DNA of 64,000 bases from Halichondria panicea (taxonomy: Eukaryota; Porifera; Demospongiae; Suberitida; Halichondriidae), in the NCBI RefSeq assembly GCF_963675165.1, contig NC_087384.1:2130501-2194500 (forward strand), written 5' to 3'. Positions 54,201 to 64,000 of the stretch are shown here, in pieces. How positions within the stretch are numbered: the first letter of the stretch is position 1; the number at the start of each line of letters is the position of its first letter. A program made the translations under genes and the position numbers. The notes under the pieces are model-generated. The model was given only the letters and a program-made list of their open reading frames with translations, ran no database searches and was not told where the DNA came from.

Positions 54201-54489
54201 GAAACAATAATTGATATGAAGCACTATAATGATGACATACATGTACCTTGCATGCACTATTACTCTTAATAGTCCAGTGCCTTTCAAAGCTAAAGACTCT
54301 GGGCTAAAGATGATCCGAGAGAAGTACTCTCACCTCCTTCCTGCTCCGTGGTGGCTGATTGACCCGGCCAATCCTGCCAACAATGTGTACATCAGTGGCA
54401 TGTCTGGTTGGAGGAAGGACAAAGGATGGCAGGAATTTGCTATGAAGGTGGACAACATTGACCTCACCATAGACGTCCAGCAGCAGTAG
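49457..54489 (+). CDS. OAS: OAS-family protein, gene 2 of cluster (382 aa, 7 exons), catalytic site altered
   Basis: Exons 49457-49666, 49978-50092, 50159-50417, 52134-52227, 52956-53152, 53245-53301 and 54273-54489; joined length 1149 nt, in frame. Core: GGSVKQGTAVPGCFDIDL with D100/D102. C-terminal domain: HLIKRAKKWRNK, SYLISLLVITAHF and LIDPANPANNVY. At the third catalytic position (DVD in gene 4) the segment reads TVKLS, so Lys165 replaces Asp; metal-dependent catalysis is unlikely. Exon 1 (70 codons) is long and charged, unlike the 28-32 codons of genes 1, 4 and 5. Intron 2 is only 66 nt, a multiple of 3 and without stops. Introns 3 and 4 hold dispersed repeats and MITEs. Exon 4 (donor AAC/GTAAAA) is the weakest exon. 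Confidence 0.83.
50653..51110 (+). repeat. Dispersed repeat (TGCCTCGGTGCGCATGCGCA family), truncated
   Basis: First of two tandemly placed copies in intron 3 of OAS gene 2. Ends irregularly near 51110, where the next copy takes over. Confidence 0.6.
51148..51727 (+). repeat. Dispersed repeat (TGCCTCGGTGCGCATGCGCA family), most complete copy
   Basis: Runs from ATGCCTCGGTGCGCATGCGC through (GT)17 at about 51187-51221, CTGCTCAAGGATCAATGAAG, TTTTTAACAACAATCATGGT and GCATCTCCACCGAGGCATCA to GCGGTGCTTTCATT. Non-coding. Confidence 0.7.
52334..52617. mobile_element. 284-bp TIR element (ATCAGGAGTGTATGAAGAGG ends)
   Basis: About 28-bp TIRs reading ATCAGGAGTGTATGAAGAGG and the complement. Target duplication unclear. 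Lies in intron 4 of OAS gene 2. Confidence 0.65.
52725..52935. mobile_element. TACCGTATAGCG-family MITE just upstream of OAS gene 2 exon 5
   Basis: TACCGTATAGCGGGTAATTT and the complement AAATTACCCGCTATATACAG. It ends only about 20 nt before the exon 5 acceptor, so it supplies most of the intron's 3' part. Confidence 0.7.
53706..54074. mobile_element. Tigger/pogo-like MITE in intron 6 of OAS gene 2
   Basis: CAGTAGAACCTAGCTAATCT and the complement ending GGTTCTACTG, TA on both sides. Contains the same transposase-start remnant (AKKTKR-like) as 20461-20871, diverged. Confidence 0.7.
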
Positions 54490-54636
54490 ACACTTTACAA
54501 AATGCTGCTATACATAATAATTATAGGATATTCCAACAGCTGCATGCATATTTGTAACCTTAGCTATATACTTACGCATGCATCAGTGTTTGTATAATTA
54601 TGGACCAGTGCATGCAACCGTGTATATATTATCTAT

Positions 54637-55035
54637 ATGCTTCGGTGCGCATGCGTAAGCGAGGTATACGGTTGTGTGTGTCTGTGCAGAGTGCTACAGC
54701 TGCTCAAGGATCAATAAGTGCAAGTAAGAGTTTCTAGTCACATTTTCTTCGAGTCAATAATGCTTTGTTCTCGAGTTATGCCTAGTTTTGCTTACTTAAT
54801 TGGAATGCCATTGCATGCAGTCTTTTCAGAAGAGCACATAGCCAAACTTGTTTACCGAGTGTTGCTACTCTACTTAGGAACCTATAGCTATTGGTAGCTT
54901 CGAGAGTGAGAAAAGAGCTGCAAGGCTCTGCAGTGCTGATTGACAGCCATTGGCATCAATCGTTTTTAACAACAATCATGGTTGATCATTACCCACTTTT
55001 TGAGTTTGCATGCAAATTGAAAAAATGTTCAGTAA
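54637..55035 (+). repeat. Dispersed repeat (TGCCTCGGTGCGCATGCGCA family), diverged copy
   Basis: Starts ATGCTTCGGTGCGCATGCGT; has GCTGCTCAAGGATCAATAAG and GATCATTACCCACTTTTTGA. Part of the family's tail (GCATCTCCACCAAGGCATCA) appears detached at about 55577-55617. Confidence 0.6.
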
Positions 55036-56069
55036 TCTACAGTACACCAGTAATAAATATGCAAGCCATGCACCCGACTAGATACCATTACCACTACATA
55101 GTTATATATTGCTCTAGGTATCACTGTAAGCGTTGAGTACAGCTACCCATTACCGCAACGCCCCTTGAAGGGTGAGCCGGACCATGACTGAGGGCTGTTA
55201 ATATGATTAGGAAGCCCCTCTAATTAATTAGAGGAGTGTAACCTCGCTAATTAGGTAATGATTAAGCGTTTCTAATAATTATGTTGCTCCCCTAATTAAG
55301 TACTTGGGGGTAAAGAGGTGGCCTAGCCAACCACGGCTCAGTCATGTCGTAACGACAGAGAAGTGTATAGAAACCAAGGGAGGGTTGGGTGTGGGGCTTT
55401 AACTCAGGAAGCTATAATCAAGCATGAGGTGTAGAGATAATCAAGCTATAATCAAGCACATGCGCGTATAGATGCTGGGCAGTATACATAATGCAGTAGG
55501 CGAGGCAAGCGGATTAACCTTGTTTAACTACCTTAAACTTCATTTATGACTTGTGTATAACAGCATATGTTATGTAGCTTTGGCATCTCCACCAAGGCAT
55601 CAGCACCCCTGCGGTGCTTATAATACCGTATATAGCGGGTAATTTTCGTGGGCAAGCTGACTTCCACGAAGTTTTAATGCAGGCGTGGGGTATCGGAACG
55701 TACAAATGCTGTGCAGGCAATGAGACTAAACGAAATTTTTACTCACAAAAATCACCGTTTTCCCCGAAAATCTCGCTATACGGTAGTCATTTCTTGGATA
55801 ATATTTTCGTGATTGCTGTTGCAAAGGTGCATATAAACACTGTAGGCAAGGTCACTTCGTTCGTGGGTAAAATATTCGTGGTCAGACCTTCAACCACAAA
55901 AACCACAAAAATTACCCTATAGTATATTATTACTGCACACAGGAAACTGATTATTTTCAAGAATATACAGATTCACTCTAAAACCTGATAATTATACACA
56001 GACTACAATAATTACTATTACAGAGAACCTTCTAGAATCTTGGAATCTATATGAAACTACTTAATTTGA
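55036..56069. other. Spacer between OAS genes 2 and 3
   Basis: 55140-55360 holds irregular AATTAA palindromes between CCGGACCATGACTGAGGG and GGCTCAGTCATG. 55624-55785 is a TACCGTATAGCG-family MITE, and a related partial copy follows to about 55925. No gene recognised. Confidence 0.5.
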
Positions 56070-56077
56070 TATAAAAG
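56070..56077 (+). promoter_or_regulatory. TATA box candidate of OAS gene 3
   Basis: TATAAAAG, 56 nt before the first ATG of the locus (56126) and 81 nt before the in-frame ATG at 56151. Spacing fits a short 5' leader. Confidence 0.4.
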
Positions 56078-56125
56078 AGTTTAAAATTGGGGAGCAGTCT
56101 TCCAGACAGGAATTATAACTTCAAG

Positions 56126-57714
56126 ATGGCCTACTTTAGGCAACCTACACATGCTGAGGCTGAAGCATGCAGCCGTTAAGGAGTTGGTGTCTACTCTACA
56201 GGTAAGAATGAGGTATGCATGCAGAAACCTGTATAATTATATATGTTCAAAATGCAGCTTAATTTGTCAAGCTATACTCCTCCAAAAATTAGAGTGAGTG
56301 AGATCGTAAAAGCTGGCTCTATGACATGGAACAATTGTGCCTGGAAGCTTTGACATTGACCTGGTGCTCTACTCTCACGGCAAGCAAACCTGCGTGCATG
56401 CATGCATGTATAGCTGTATAGAGCATGCAACACCTGCCCATTCACTGGGCCTATATCACAACGTTGAAGTGCTAACTCAGAGGGCACCTGGAATCCCTAA
56501 CACCTAATGAGTATATAGCTATAATTATAGCTTAAAAAATTTGAGGCGAAACTGTAATTATAGACATGATCATCAAAAGCATACACCATGCATGCACGCA
56601 AACATATATTTAATTTTTTATATTAGTTGTGGCCTAACTGCATGAATAACACATACATGTTGTGCATGCAGATGTGAGCGGAGATACCATCATAACTGAC
56701 GGATATGACCAACACATACGACGGCTAAAAGCTTTCATTAGCAATCGACAGGTGTTTGGAGCAGGGGTCATTACAGAGCCCAACATAACAAGATATGCTG
56801 TGCAGTTCAAGTACAAGAGCTACATCGACGTGGATCTCTTGATCAGTCCAGTTTGGTGGAGTGATTATCCAAACGATCCGACAATGTTTTTTCAGTTCCT
56901 TCAAGATAGTGTGCCAAGACACAACCTGGAAGTCATGCACAGATTTAGTGTGAACGCTTCCAAGTGGCAAGTGGAGTTTATGAGAAAAAAGATCAGAAGG
57001 TACTATTACATAACAATGAATTTTTAATTTTTAATGTGCATGCCATGCTTTGTGTTGCATGCATGCCTATAATTTTATAACGCTTATATCGTACACTGCA
57101 TGAACTCCATGCGTTCTGCTTGAGTCATCAGTAATCTTGCGTGTATGATATTTATAGGTCAAGGTGTACATAGTCCGGGCTAAAGCATGGAGGAATTGCC
57201 TATTGCCTAAAAGTAGAGTAGGACGAAGAAGCCCTAGTTCCTTTCTAATATCCTTGTTGGTGCTTCGAGCCTATGAAAACCAGCAGTCGAGCCAAACTTA
57301 TGGCTACCGTGGACACAATGAAGCTAGAAGGTAAAATTGATTACCATGCATGATTAAACTTATAATTATGCAGTACCACTGAAGAGTTGAAGAAACTTGT
57401 TCGGAATCATAGCAGAATGGAGTATGTTTAATTAACTATAATTATATAGATAACATTATCTCAAATAATTTGTATACACATGCAGTATCTATTGGGAAGA
57501 CTACTACAAAGCTAGAGACTACCCCACCCTCTTTCCCTCGTCCACTCCACGCCTGGTCGACCCGGCCAATCCAGCTAACAATGTCTACCTGTCTGGCATT
57601 GGTACGTACCCACCCAACAAAAGGCCAAGTGAAAACAAGCAGGACTGGAGTCAGTTTGTGGACAAAGTGGAATACTTTGACCTTGAGAAGAGTGTGGAGG
57701 AGATCACACGTTAA
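56126..57714 (+). pseudogene. OAS: OAS, gene 3 of cluster (frameshifted)
   Basis: Exons: 1, to 56201 (ATG at 56126 leads to a stop; ATG at 56151 is in frame); 2, 56258-56379; 3+4 fused, 56672-56999; 5, 57158-57330; 6, 57374-57421; 7, 57486-57714 (stop TAA). The protein keeps all three Asp (FDIDLVLYSHG; SYIDVDLLISP), FSVNASKWQVEFM, VRAKAWRN and LVDPANPANNVYLSG. Breaks: exon 2 changes frame right after the conserved Gly-Ser (about 56315), the donor of exon 2 is GC instead of GT, and exon 4 leaves in a phase that does not fit exon 5 (an A6 run precedes it). The intron between exons 3 and 4 is absent. Either a recent pseudogene or an allele/assembly error in two places. Confidence 0.78.
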
Positions 57715-58321
57715 GACCGTTCAAGAGAGCTGACTAACTTTAGTAACTTAAACAGACAATTAAGACTATATTATAGCAGCACACAATATTATAGTGTAGT
57801 AGTGTATTATTATAGTAACTTGTTTCGCTGATGGCTTATGGCTGCATGATTATTAAATTTGTTTGCTGACCTTTGACTATAATTATATACACCAATACCT
57901 AAGTTTGATTGAGGTAATCCAGTTGGGTATACTCATTAGCAGTGCATGCATTGTGTATAGTTCTAGAAAATTAACAACTGACAAATTTAGTAGGAATATA
58001 GCCTTATCCTTTATTCATTATTATTTGATGGATTATTACTTATCTCAAAACAATGAATATTCTTAAGGGACTTTTTATGGGAATCAGCTCTAACAGTATA
58101 AGAACTGATGCTATAAGCATGATGATGGTGCAAGACGTGGGTGCAGCTGCATGTTGGGAGCATGGTAATACATCAATTAATGAGCCTATATGGACTTTCC
58201 CTGGGACAGTCCCTTTGCCCTTTGCTGACTAATCTCGTAAACACTACTTAAGAACACAAGACAAACACACACATATACACCCAATTAGAGATATAGACAT
58301 AGACAAATAAGAACATAACAA
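57715..58321. other. Spacer between OAS genes 3 and 4
   Basis: AT-rich, no repeat family recognised. It must hold the gene 3 terminator and gene 4 promoter; no strong TATA or AATAAA seen. Confidence 0.4.
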
Positions 58322-59781
58322 ATGGACTTTAGGAAGTGCCACCCTCCCCACAGCAATGAGCTACTCACTCACAAGGCTGCTAGAGAAGCAACAGATGAGT
58401 TGGCTACCCTCCTAAAAGTACTATAGAGCAACAGGTATAATGTGCAAAATTCACTTATCTGCTTTACATGACAGGACCAACAGCCAATTACTATCAGTGA
58501 AGTCATCAGAGCTGGCTCTCTGGGACACGGCACTGCAGTTCCTGGAGACTTTGATCTGGACATGGTCATCTACTCAAGAGGTGAGCACCTGCATGCTAAA
58601 CATTATTACATGAGGATTTTGTAGGCAGCTAACTCCTAAAATTTTGACAGACCTAGATCCACACAAAGTTCTTGAGCAAGGCTATGACTACTGGCTAGAG
58701 AAGCTTGAGAAATTCTTAAAAAGAAGCAGCGATGTGCAATTTAAGAATAGGACACCTCACTCTGTCCAGTTTCGGTACAAAGAACTCATTGACGTGGACA
58801 TGCTGGTGACCCCTTGGTGGGACAGTGTCTCCCAGCTGAGCCTGTTCTTGGACAAGATCCCGGTTCAAAAGCGCTTCCCGTGAGTTAAAATTTAAGAACA
58901 GAACTGCATGCATGCATGCATGCATAATAATAATTATACGATGGCCTATGTGTAGAAACAGGATTGCATGCACTCCTATATAGTAGAAATAATTAAATCA
59001 AGTATGCATGCCAATACATGCAGGTTCTCAATAGGAGCCTCAAAATGGCAGGTGCAATTTATGCAGAAGCAAGACAATGAGGTAAGAGATACATTATTAT
59101 GGATTGCAGTTCATCTACACATTGTGCATGTATGTATATACCACAATGGTATAGGTCAAAGTGCTTATTCAGCGTGCTAAGGCATGGAGAAACAAACAAT
59201 GGCCAAATGTTTACCCAGGACAGAAGAAGCCCAAGTCCTACTTTCTTTCTTTGCTCGTTTTGAAAGCTTATCAGCGTGCAAAGAAGAAATTTGGAAATCA
59301 AATCTTTCGTGATATGGCTGAAAAGTACGTACACGCATGCAGTTATCGTATACCCTTACATCGATTTTTTCACGCATAATTATACTATAATTATATTCAT
59401 GCTATAGGACCTCCTATGAGCTTAAAGACCTTGTTCTTAGGGAAGATCAACAAGAGTAAGTCGGTCTGTACATTGTTAATCACTATATATACTGTATGGG
59501 TATATCTAGATCTGTTACACAAACACACACATCACTCATTGAAATACAGTATTCACTGGGACGACTACTACATTGTGGGAGGAACTGGTAACACGATTCT
59601 GCATGACACCCCAAAACCCCCTCGCCTACTGGACCCAGCCAACCCAGCCAACAACCTGTTTGATACCGGCTTCACCACTACACGTACCGGTGACAGGTCA
59701 CATGATGAGGGGGAGGGGAACTGGGCTGAGATAAAGAAGAAGATTGAGACAATCGACCTTACTGTAGATATAACAGCCTAA
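58322..59781 (+). CDS. OAS: 2'-5'-oligoadenylate synthetase, gene 4 of cluster (312 aa, 7 exons), best active candidate
   Basis: Exons 58322-58417, 58475-58580, 58651-58879, 59024-59081, 59155-59324, 59408-59455 and 59550-59781; joined length 939 nt, in frame. The whole coding region fits in 1.46 kb with short introns and no transposon. Core: AGSLGHGTAVPGDFDLDMVI with D59/D61, and the third acid D117 in LIDVDMLVTPWW. Thus G-S and all three catalytic Asp of the nucleotidyltransferase fold are present. Then FSIGASKWQVQFMQKQ, VLIQRAKAWRNKQW, SYFLSLLVLKAY and the C-terminal LLDPANPANNLF. Expected to make 2',5'-oligoadenylates from ATP. Sponge OAS enzymes are reported to work without added dsRNA, unlike vertebrate ones (family knowledge). 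First-exon ATG chosen by phase and length. Confidence 0.93.
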
Positions 59782-60293
59782 TAATTATAAGAGTATTATA
59801 ACTCATCATACAGTATTGAACTTATAAGTATTATGTTGAAATTACTAATTGACAGCTAGTGCATGAGATTAGGTATGGTATAATTATATACTTTAAACTT
59901 AACATATTCCTAATATTACCGTATTCTACCGAGATTATGCACACTATAATTGCATGCTACAAAGCAGCTACAGTATACTTTGCTTGCGCATGCGCACCGA
60001 GGCATAACAAACATTAATTTCACAACTGCAGAATAGCAAATAATGAGAAATTGTACTGTGAAAATATGCCACCTTAAGGTATTTACAGTGAATACTCCGA
60101 GTTCAGAGAAACTGAAATTCATGGGTATATAGCACTACAGAGTATATTCATTGAATTACTGCATTATCACAACTACAGGAATGCAATCCTTGTATGGAGT
60201 GAAAATCCCCACACACACACACATGCAGTGGAATGAATAGAGTGCACGTATACATGCAGCAACAAGCCTATAAAGTAATTGCTATAATAAACT
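59782..60293. other. Spacer between OAS genes 4 and 5
   Basis: Contains one end of the TGCCTCGGTGCGCATGCGCA repeat (minus, about 59980-60010). TATAAAG at 60269 lies only 19 nt before the gene 5 ATG, so it is a doubtful TATA box. Confidence 0.4.
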
Positions 60294-63211
60294 ATGGCGA
60301 CAACCCAAGTCAGAGTAAAGAGGCCATTAAGAAAAGCTCGGATATTAAGCAACAAAGTTAGAACTACACTGATAAAAGTAAGTCAACAAACTTTCCAGCT
60401 GGAATCTGTTATCAGAGGCTTTAGACAGTTACTAAATTAATTGACATCACACAGGCATCTAAGAAGAAAGAAATAGACATTGACATATCAGATGTTGTTG
60501 TTGGAGGATCAGTGGCTCATGGTACAGCATTATATATACCTGGGCACTTTGACATAGACCTTACTGTCTTCTCACTAAGTAAGTAGTATAAAGTCTTAAG
60601 AGAGTTTATATTCCCATCAAGTAATTAGTCTTATTTAGAAAAAATTTGCATATTCAAGCTTTGAAGTGGCCACTGCTAATGAGGTGTCTATCCAACTAAG
60701 AAACCTGCTAGCAGGTCATTATCTGAGTTAGTGACCTGCTAGCAGGGCTCTAACTAGTACCCATAAAAATGCATTTTCTAAGTGAGATGAGTGATTAGTA
60801 GCTTCTGCAAGCCACTACACTCCCTCAGGTTTACTATCCAGCTAAGAAACCTACTACACATGGTCTAACTAATACATAGACAGTTATAGGAAACATCTTA
60901 CGTATACAAATAATTATTATACCTTCAAATAATTATTACCCGAGGCACGCGTAGGCGGCCACGAGTAGTAGTCGTTTGGTTTGTTTGTCTGTTTGTAATT
61001 TCTGAGTCTGCTTATCTGGATGCCATAGCGCTGCATGGATAGCCTTCACACAACAAGTTATTGTGGCAGATTTCGATGGTAAAGCTTATAAAAGTGAGCA
61101 AAAGCAAAAGCTAAACACGACCTTTCTTCGAGCTAGAACTACATATTTGCAGTTGAAATTATCCTTTACCATGCAGTCTCTATTAAAATAGTTTGTGGCT
61201 TTACCATGCATCCCTATGGTTTTTATAGATCTACTTATTCATGTCAACATGCAGCCGAGGGTTAGCACTTCAATGCTCTGCATGTATGTAATAGCTTGGT
61301 AAATTAACTTTAGCGCTATCAACAGGTGGCAGATTACATAACTCAATATAACGAGCAGTGTATGCTCAGAGCAATAATGCATACAGAATACGTTCACAGT
61401 TCAGAGTTCTAGTCCTTTATACACTGTATAATTATGATAGGTCTACATCCAATAAAGCAGACAGTAACCGAACAGACGTATAAAGACGGTATGGAACAGA
61501 TCATTCACTGTCTCCAAAAGCACTTGACAAATCACTACAAAATAAAGGACTCTGAGGAACTGTATGGAAACCATGGTCGACGTTTCCAATGTTGGCACTT
61601 CCAAGTGGATTTATCACTGAGCCCAAAATGAGAAAATCTAGAGGATATGTACAAATATATGAAGATGAACCCAAGCACAAGAAAGTTGTAAGTTAATTGC
61701 ATGCATTCTATTGACGTATATAGTACTAAGTAGTATTGGCACATATAATACAGAGAACTCAAGCATTCACTAAATCAAAGCATTGTGGGGCGAGCCTGCA
61801 TGCATGAGCAAACTAAGGACAGGTGCGGAAGAGAATATGGAAAGAAACGAATATATTATAGGCAGTGTAATTTATGACAATAATTATTGATAATTGTGTG
61901 CATGATGTATACTTGTGTGACAGTCATGAGAGGGGTTATGTTTATGGTGCATGTGATTGAACCAAATTATAGGCTTGATTACTAAGAAGTTTTATTCGCT
62001 CATGTATAGTGTATAGTGGACAAGTGTCAGGTCATTCTCTTCCACCTGCTGTTTCCTAAATGTCTTCCCTAACTGCGTTTTCCTCTTCCTCTTCAAATTC
62101 GTGCCTTTTGGCTTTATCTCCTCTTCATTTTCATCCTTTTCCTGATAATTATCGCAAAAAAGTGTATTGTTCTGTGCAAAGGTTATACTGTCTATTTTGG
62201 CTTTAATAACTGCCTGTACATGATTTTCTGAAAGAGCTATTCTCATGGCCATGCATGCACACCTTCTCGGTGTCAGCGTGCCCTGTCTTGATCACTTTGT
62301 GTTGTCAGCCTCTGCTCTTTCATAATATAAGAGTTTGATTTTTCTTGCTGTTTCTTCAGGTTCACTTTCTTGTCCCCTTACGTACAAAAACGCGGATTTC
62401 CGATCAGCATCCTCTCTCTGTATTCCACACTACTGTCGGGCTCGCTCATGCTCGCCCCAAATATGTGCAAGCATGCATGCATGCATGGCTCGTAATTTTG
62501 TGTTTGCCTCAGGTTCTCTACAGGAGTAACAGAGTTTCATAATCATATCCTGAAGTCACAGCCAGATAGGGTAAGTCCTAGAATTCTATAAACTACCGTA
62601 TACACACACTTAACGCGCACAAATTAAATTACAGGTAAAGGTGCTCATCAAAAGATTCAAAGTATGGAGAAACGAAATATGGCTTCCTGACTCACCAAGT
62701 GGTGGTCGCCCAAAATCTATATTCCTTTCATTCCTTGTTATAATCTCATACAACAGTGCACCAGAGTCTTATAAACAAGCCAGAAGACCGCGAACATTAG
62801 CAAAATGGTATAAAGTTATTTAGAAAGCATAACATAGTTATTGACTAATAATAATTACCACATGCATGCATGCAGGATGACAAAAGATTTGCAACGTCTT
62901 GCCAGTGAAAAAAGTTCAAGTTTGGAGTAAGTATAATTATATAATAGTAACGATCATTCTCAATAATATACACGTATCTATAATGCACATCGAAATTATT
63001 TGGCAGCCTCCAGGTTCCTGGGCAGAACCCTTTAATTATGGTGAAGTACAGCGATATCCTTCCAACCGCCACGCATCCTTGATCCAGCCAATCCTTTCAT
63101 CGAACAGGCCTCAGGGAAGTAGAACCAAGCGGGGGAGAAGACATTAAAAAATGATGGGAGATATTTGCAAAGAAAATTAAAACACTTAATCTTGTGATGA
63201 ACATCACATAG
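60294..63211 (+). pseudogene. OAS: OAS, gene 5 of cluster (premature stop, broken last exon)
   Basis: Exons 60294-60377 (84 nt, as in gene 1), 60455-60578, 61441-61687, 62513-62570, 62635-62807, 62876-62926 and a damaged exon 7 up to TAG 63209-63211. Exons 1-6 join in phase. Core: GGSVAHGTALYIPGHFDIDL with D61/D63, then FQVDLSLSPK, which keeps the third Asp but is followed at once by TGA (61629-61631). After the stop the frame continues normally to the donor. Exon 7 has PPRILDPANPFIEQASGK and WEIFAKKIKTLNL in different frames and no clear acceptor. A truncated protein would lose the whole C-terminal domain, so a pseudogene is most likely. Confidence 0.8.
61992..62252 (-). CDS. Small basic/acidic open frame inside gene 5 intron 3 (doubtful)
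   Basis: 86 codons from ATG, with an acidic stretch (EKDENEEE) followed by basic KRKRK, NLS-like. No family recognised, no splice partners or repeat counterpart seen. Could be chance. Confidence 0.15.
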   Translation of the reverse strand: MAMRIALSENHVQAVIKAKIDSITFAQNNTLFCDNYQEKDENEEEIKPKGTNLKRKRKTQLGKTFRKQQVEENDLTLVHYTLYMSE

Positions 63212-64000
63212 GTCATTTATACTGAGCCTTATAGTATGTTATACCATTATGTTATTTAGCCTTACAAGCACATTAATATACTGTCTCAATGCAGCTATAC
63301 CTATACAGTGCCTTTAGTCTAGAGAGTAATTTTGCTCCTATTGGTACATAAATGTAAATATTTTGAGATTAAAACATTTCTAAGAAGTTATGCATTGTGT
63401 AGGAAAAATCACATATCCAAAACTATTTCTATGGCAACCAAAGGTGATGGGTATGTGGTGGTTTATATAACGCCAACATATTTCTATAGTGAACAATCGC
63501 TTAGCAATGGAAAAGACCAATCGTCGTCGGCTATAAGGTCTGGAACTCTTGGCACAACATTCCTGAGAATAGTTTGCTTAACATATATTATATTAGCCTA
63601 CATAAGTACACACACTGATTACAACTATGATCCATTACTAAGTTTTTGTTTTTTGAGTGCCTTTTCGCTTAGCGATGGAGCTATAAAGCAAACTTGTCGG
63701 CTTTTCACAACATGAAATTGTCTATCTTCTGGTAGCAGCAACTTCATTGAAAACTTGAGATATTGAGGTTAGATTATAAGTGCTCTGTTTCTGTGACGTC
63801 AAAGACAAACCGCAATGGTAATGATGTTATACTGGCTTGTAATCTATGAATTTCCTGACTAAGAATCGCATGGGCAGTGACCGTACGTGACCAATACCTA
63901 CCACAATGTTAACGAAGCCATTTCACAGATGTCAATGAACGTCCCTCCAAGATGGCTGCTCCACACACAGTATATATAGATAGAGAAAGTAGCACTTAGC
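63212..64000. other. Right edge; one unrecognised open frame
   Basis: The longest frame (plus 63332-63715) has an ATG at 63431 (MATKGDGYVVVYITPTYF) and a hydrophobic stretch (FLRIVCLTYIILAYIS). CGCTTAGC(A/G)ATGGA occurs twice in it, which suggests repeat DNA more than a gene. No family recognised. Confidence 0.3.

Noticed and set aside
57470-57733. 87-residue plus-strand frame
   Set aside because: Wrong frame over exon 7 of OAS gene 3; the correct frame (57486-57714) has LVDPANPANNVYLSG.
61629-61631. TGA in OAS gene 5 as a recoded (selenocysteine or readthrough) codon
   Set aside because: Exon 7 is also broken and no recoding signal is visible, so simple pseudogene decay explains it better.

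Overview
This is eukaryotic, animal-type genomic DNA: short exons with GT-AG introns, a high load of small transposons, TIR elements and microsatellites, no rRNA or tRNA, and no prokaryotic gene layout. The families present (2-5A synthetases with a 7-exon structure, an ankyrin-ZU5-UPA-Death protein, Ginger-like and Ty3/Gypsy elements) fit a demosponge. Amphimedon queenslandica is my best guess, an inference from gene style and not a database match.

Layout. (1) 1-2.7 kb: the 3' half of a Ty3/Gypsy retrotransposon (RT, RNase H, integrase, 3' LTR). (2) 2.9-8.3 kb: a decayed block of 2'-5'-oligoadenylate synthetase (OAS) exons, invaded by several TIR elements and a perfect 81-bp inverted repeat. 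(3) 9.4-27.8 kb, minus strand: a 20-exon gene whose exons join in frame into an 882-residue partial protein: ankyrin repeats, ZU5, UPA-like region, Death domain. Its ankyrin part has been enlarged by a recent three-copy tandem amplification of a ~3 kb genomic unit. (4) 28-30.4 kb: TIR elements with clear target duplications. (5) 31.6-36.4 kb: a 4.8 kb Ginger-like DNA transposon (4-bp CCGG duplication) with a broken minus-strand gene for integrase, GPY/F, Ulp1-type protease and PHD finger. (6) 36.5-40.5 kb: transposon debris and a broken copy of the Death-domain exon. (7) 40.9-63.2 kb, plus strand: a tandem cluster of five OAS loci, interrupted by a degraded Gypsy copy at 47-49 kb.

Of the five OAS loci, genes 1 (320 aa), 2 (382 aa) and 4 (312 aa) splice into intact frames. 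Genes 3 and 5 carry frameshifts or stops. Only gene 4 has all three catalytic Asp residues in an intact frame. Gene 1 has Glu and gene 2 has Lys at the third position. The cluster therefore looks like a birth-and-death family of active, altered and dead copies. It sits about 13 kb from the start of an ankyrin-Death gene. In vertebrates an ankyrin-repeat protein, RNase L, is the 2-5A receptor, so a local synthetase/receptor/Death module is a testable idea, but nothing in the sequence proves it.

Exon boundaries were read by eye from splice motifs, reading-frame continuity and paralogue comparison; none is supported by transcripts here.
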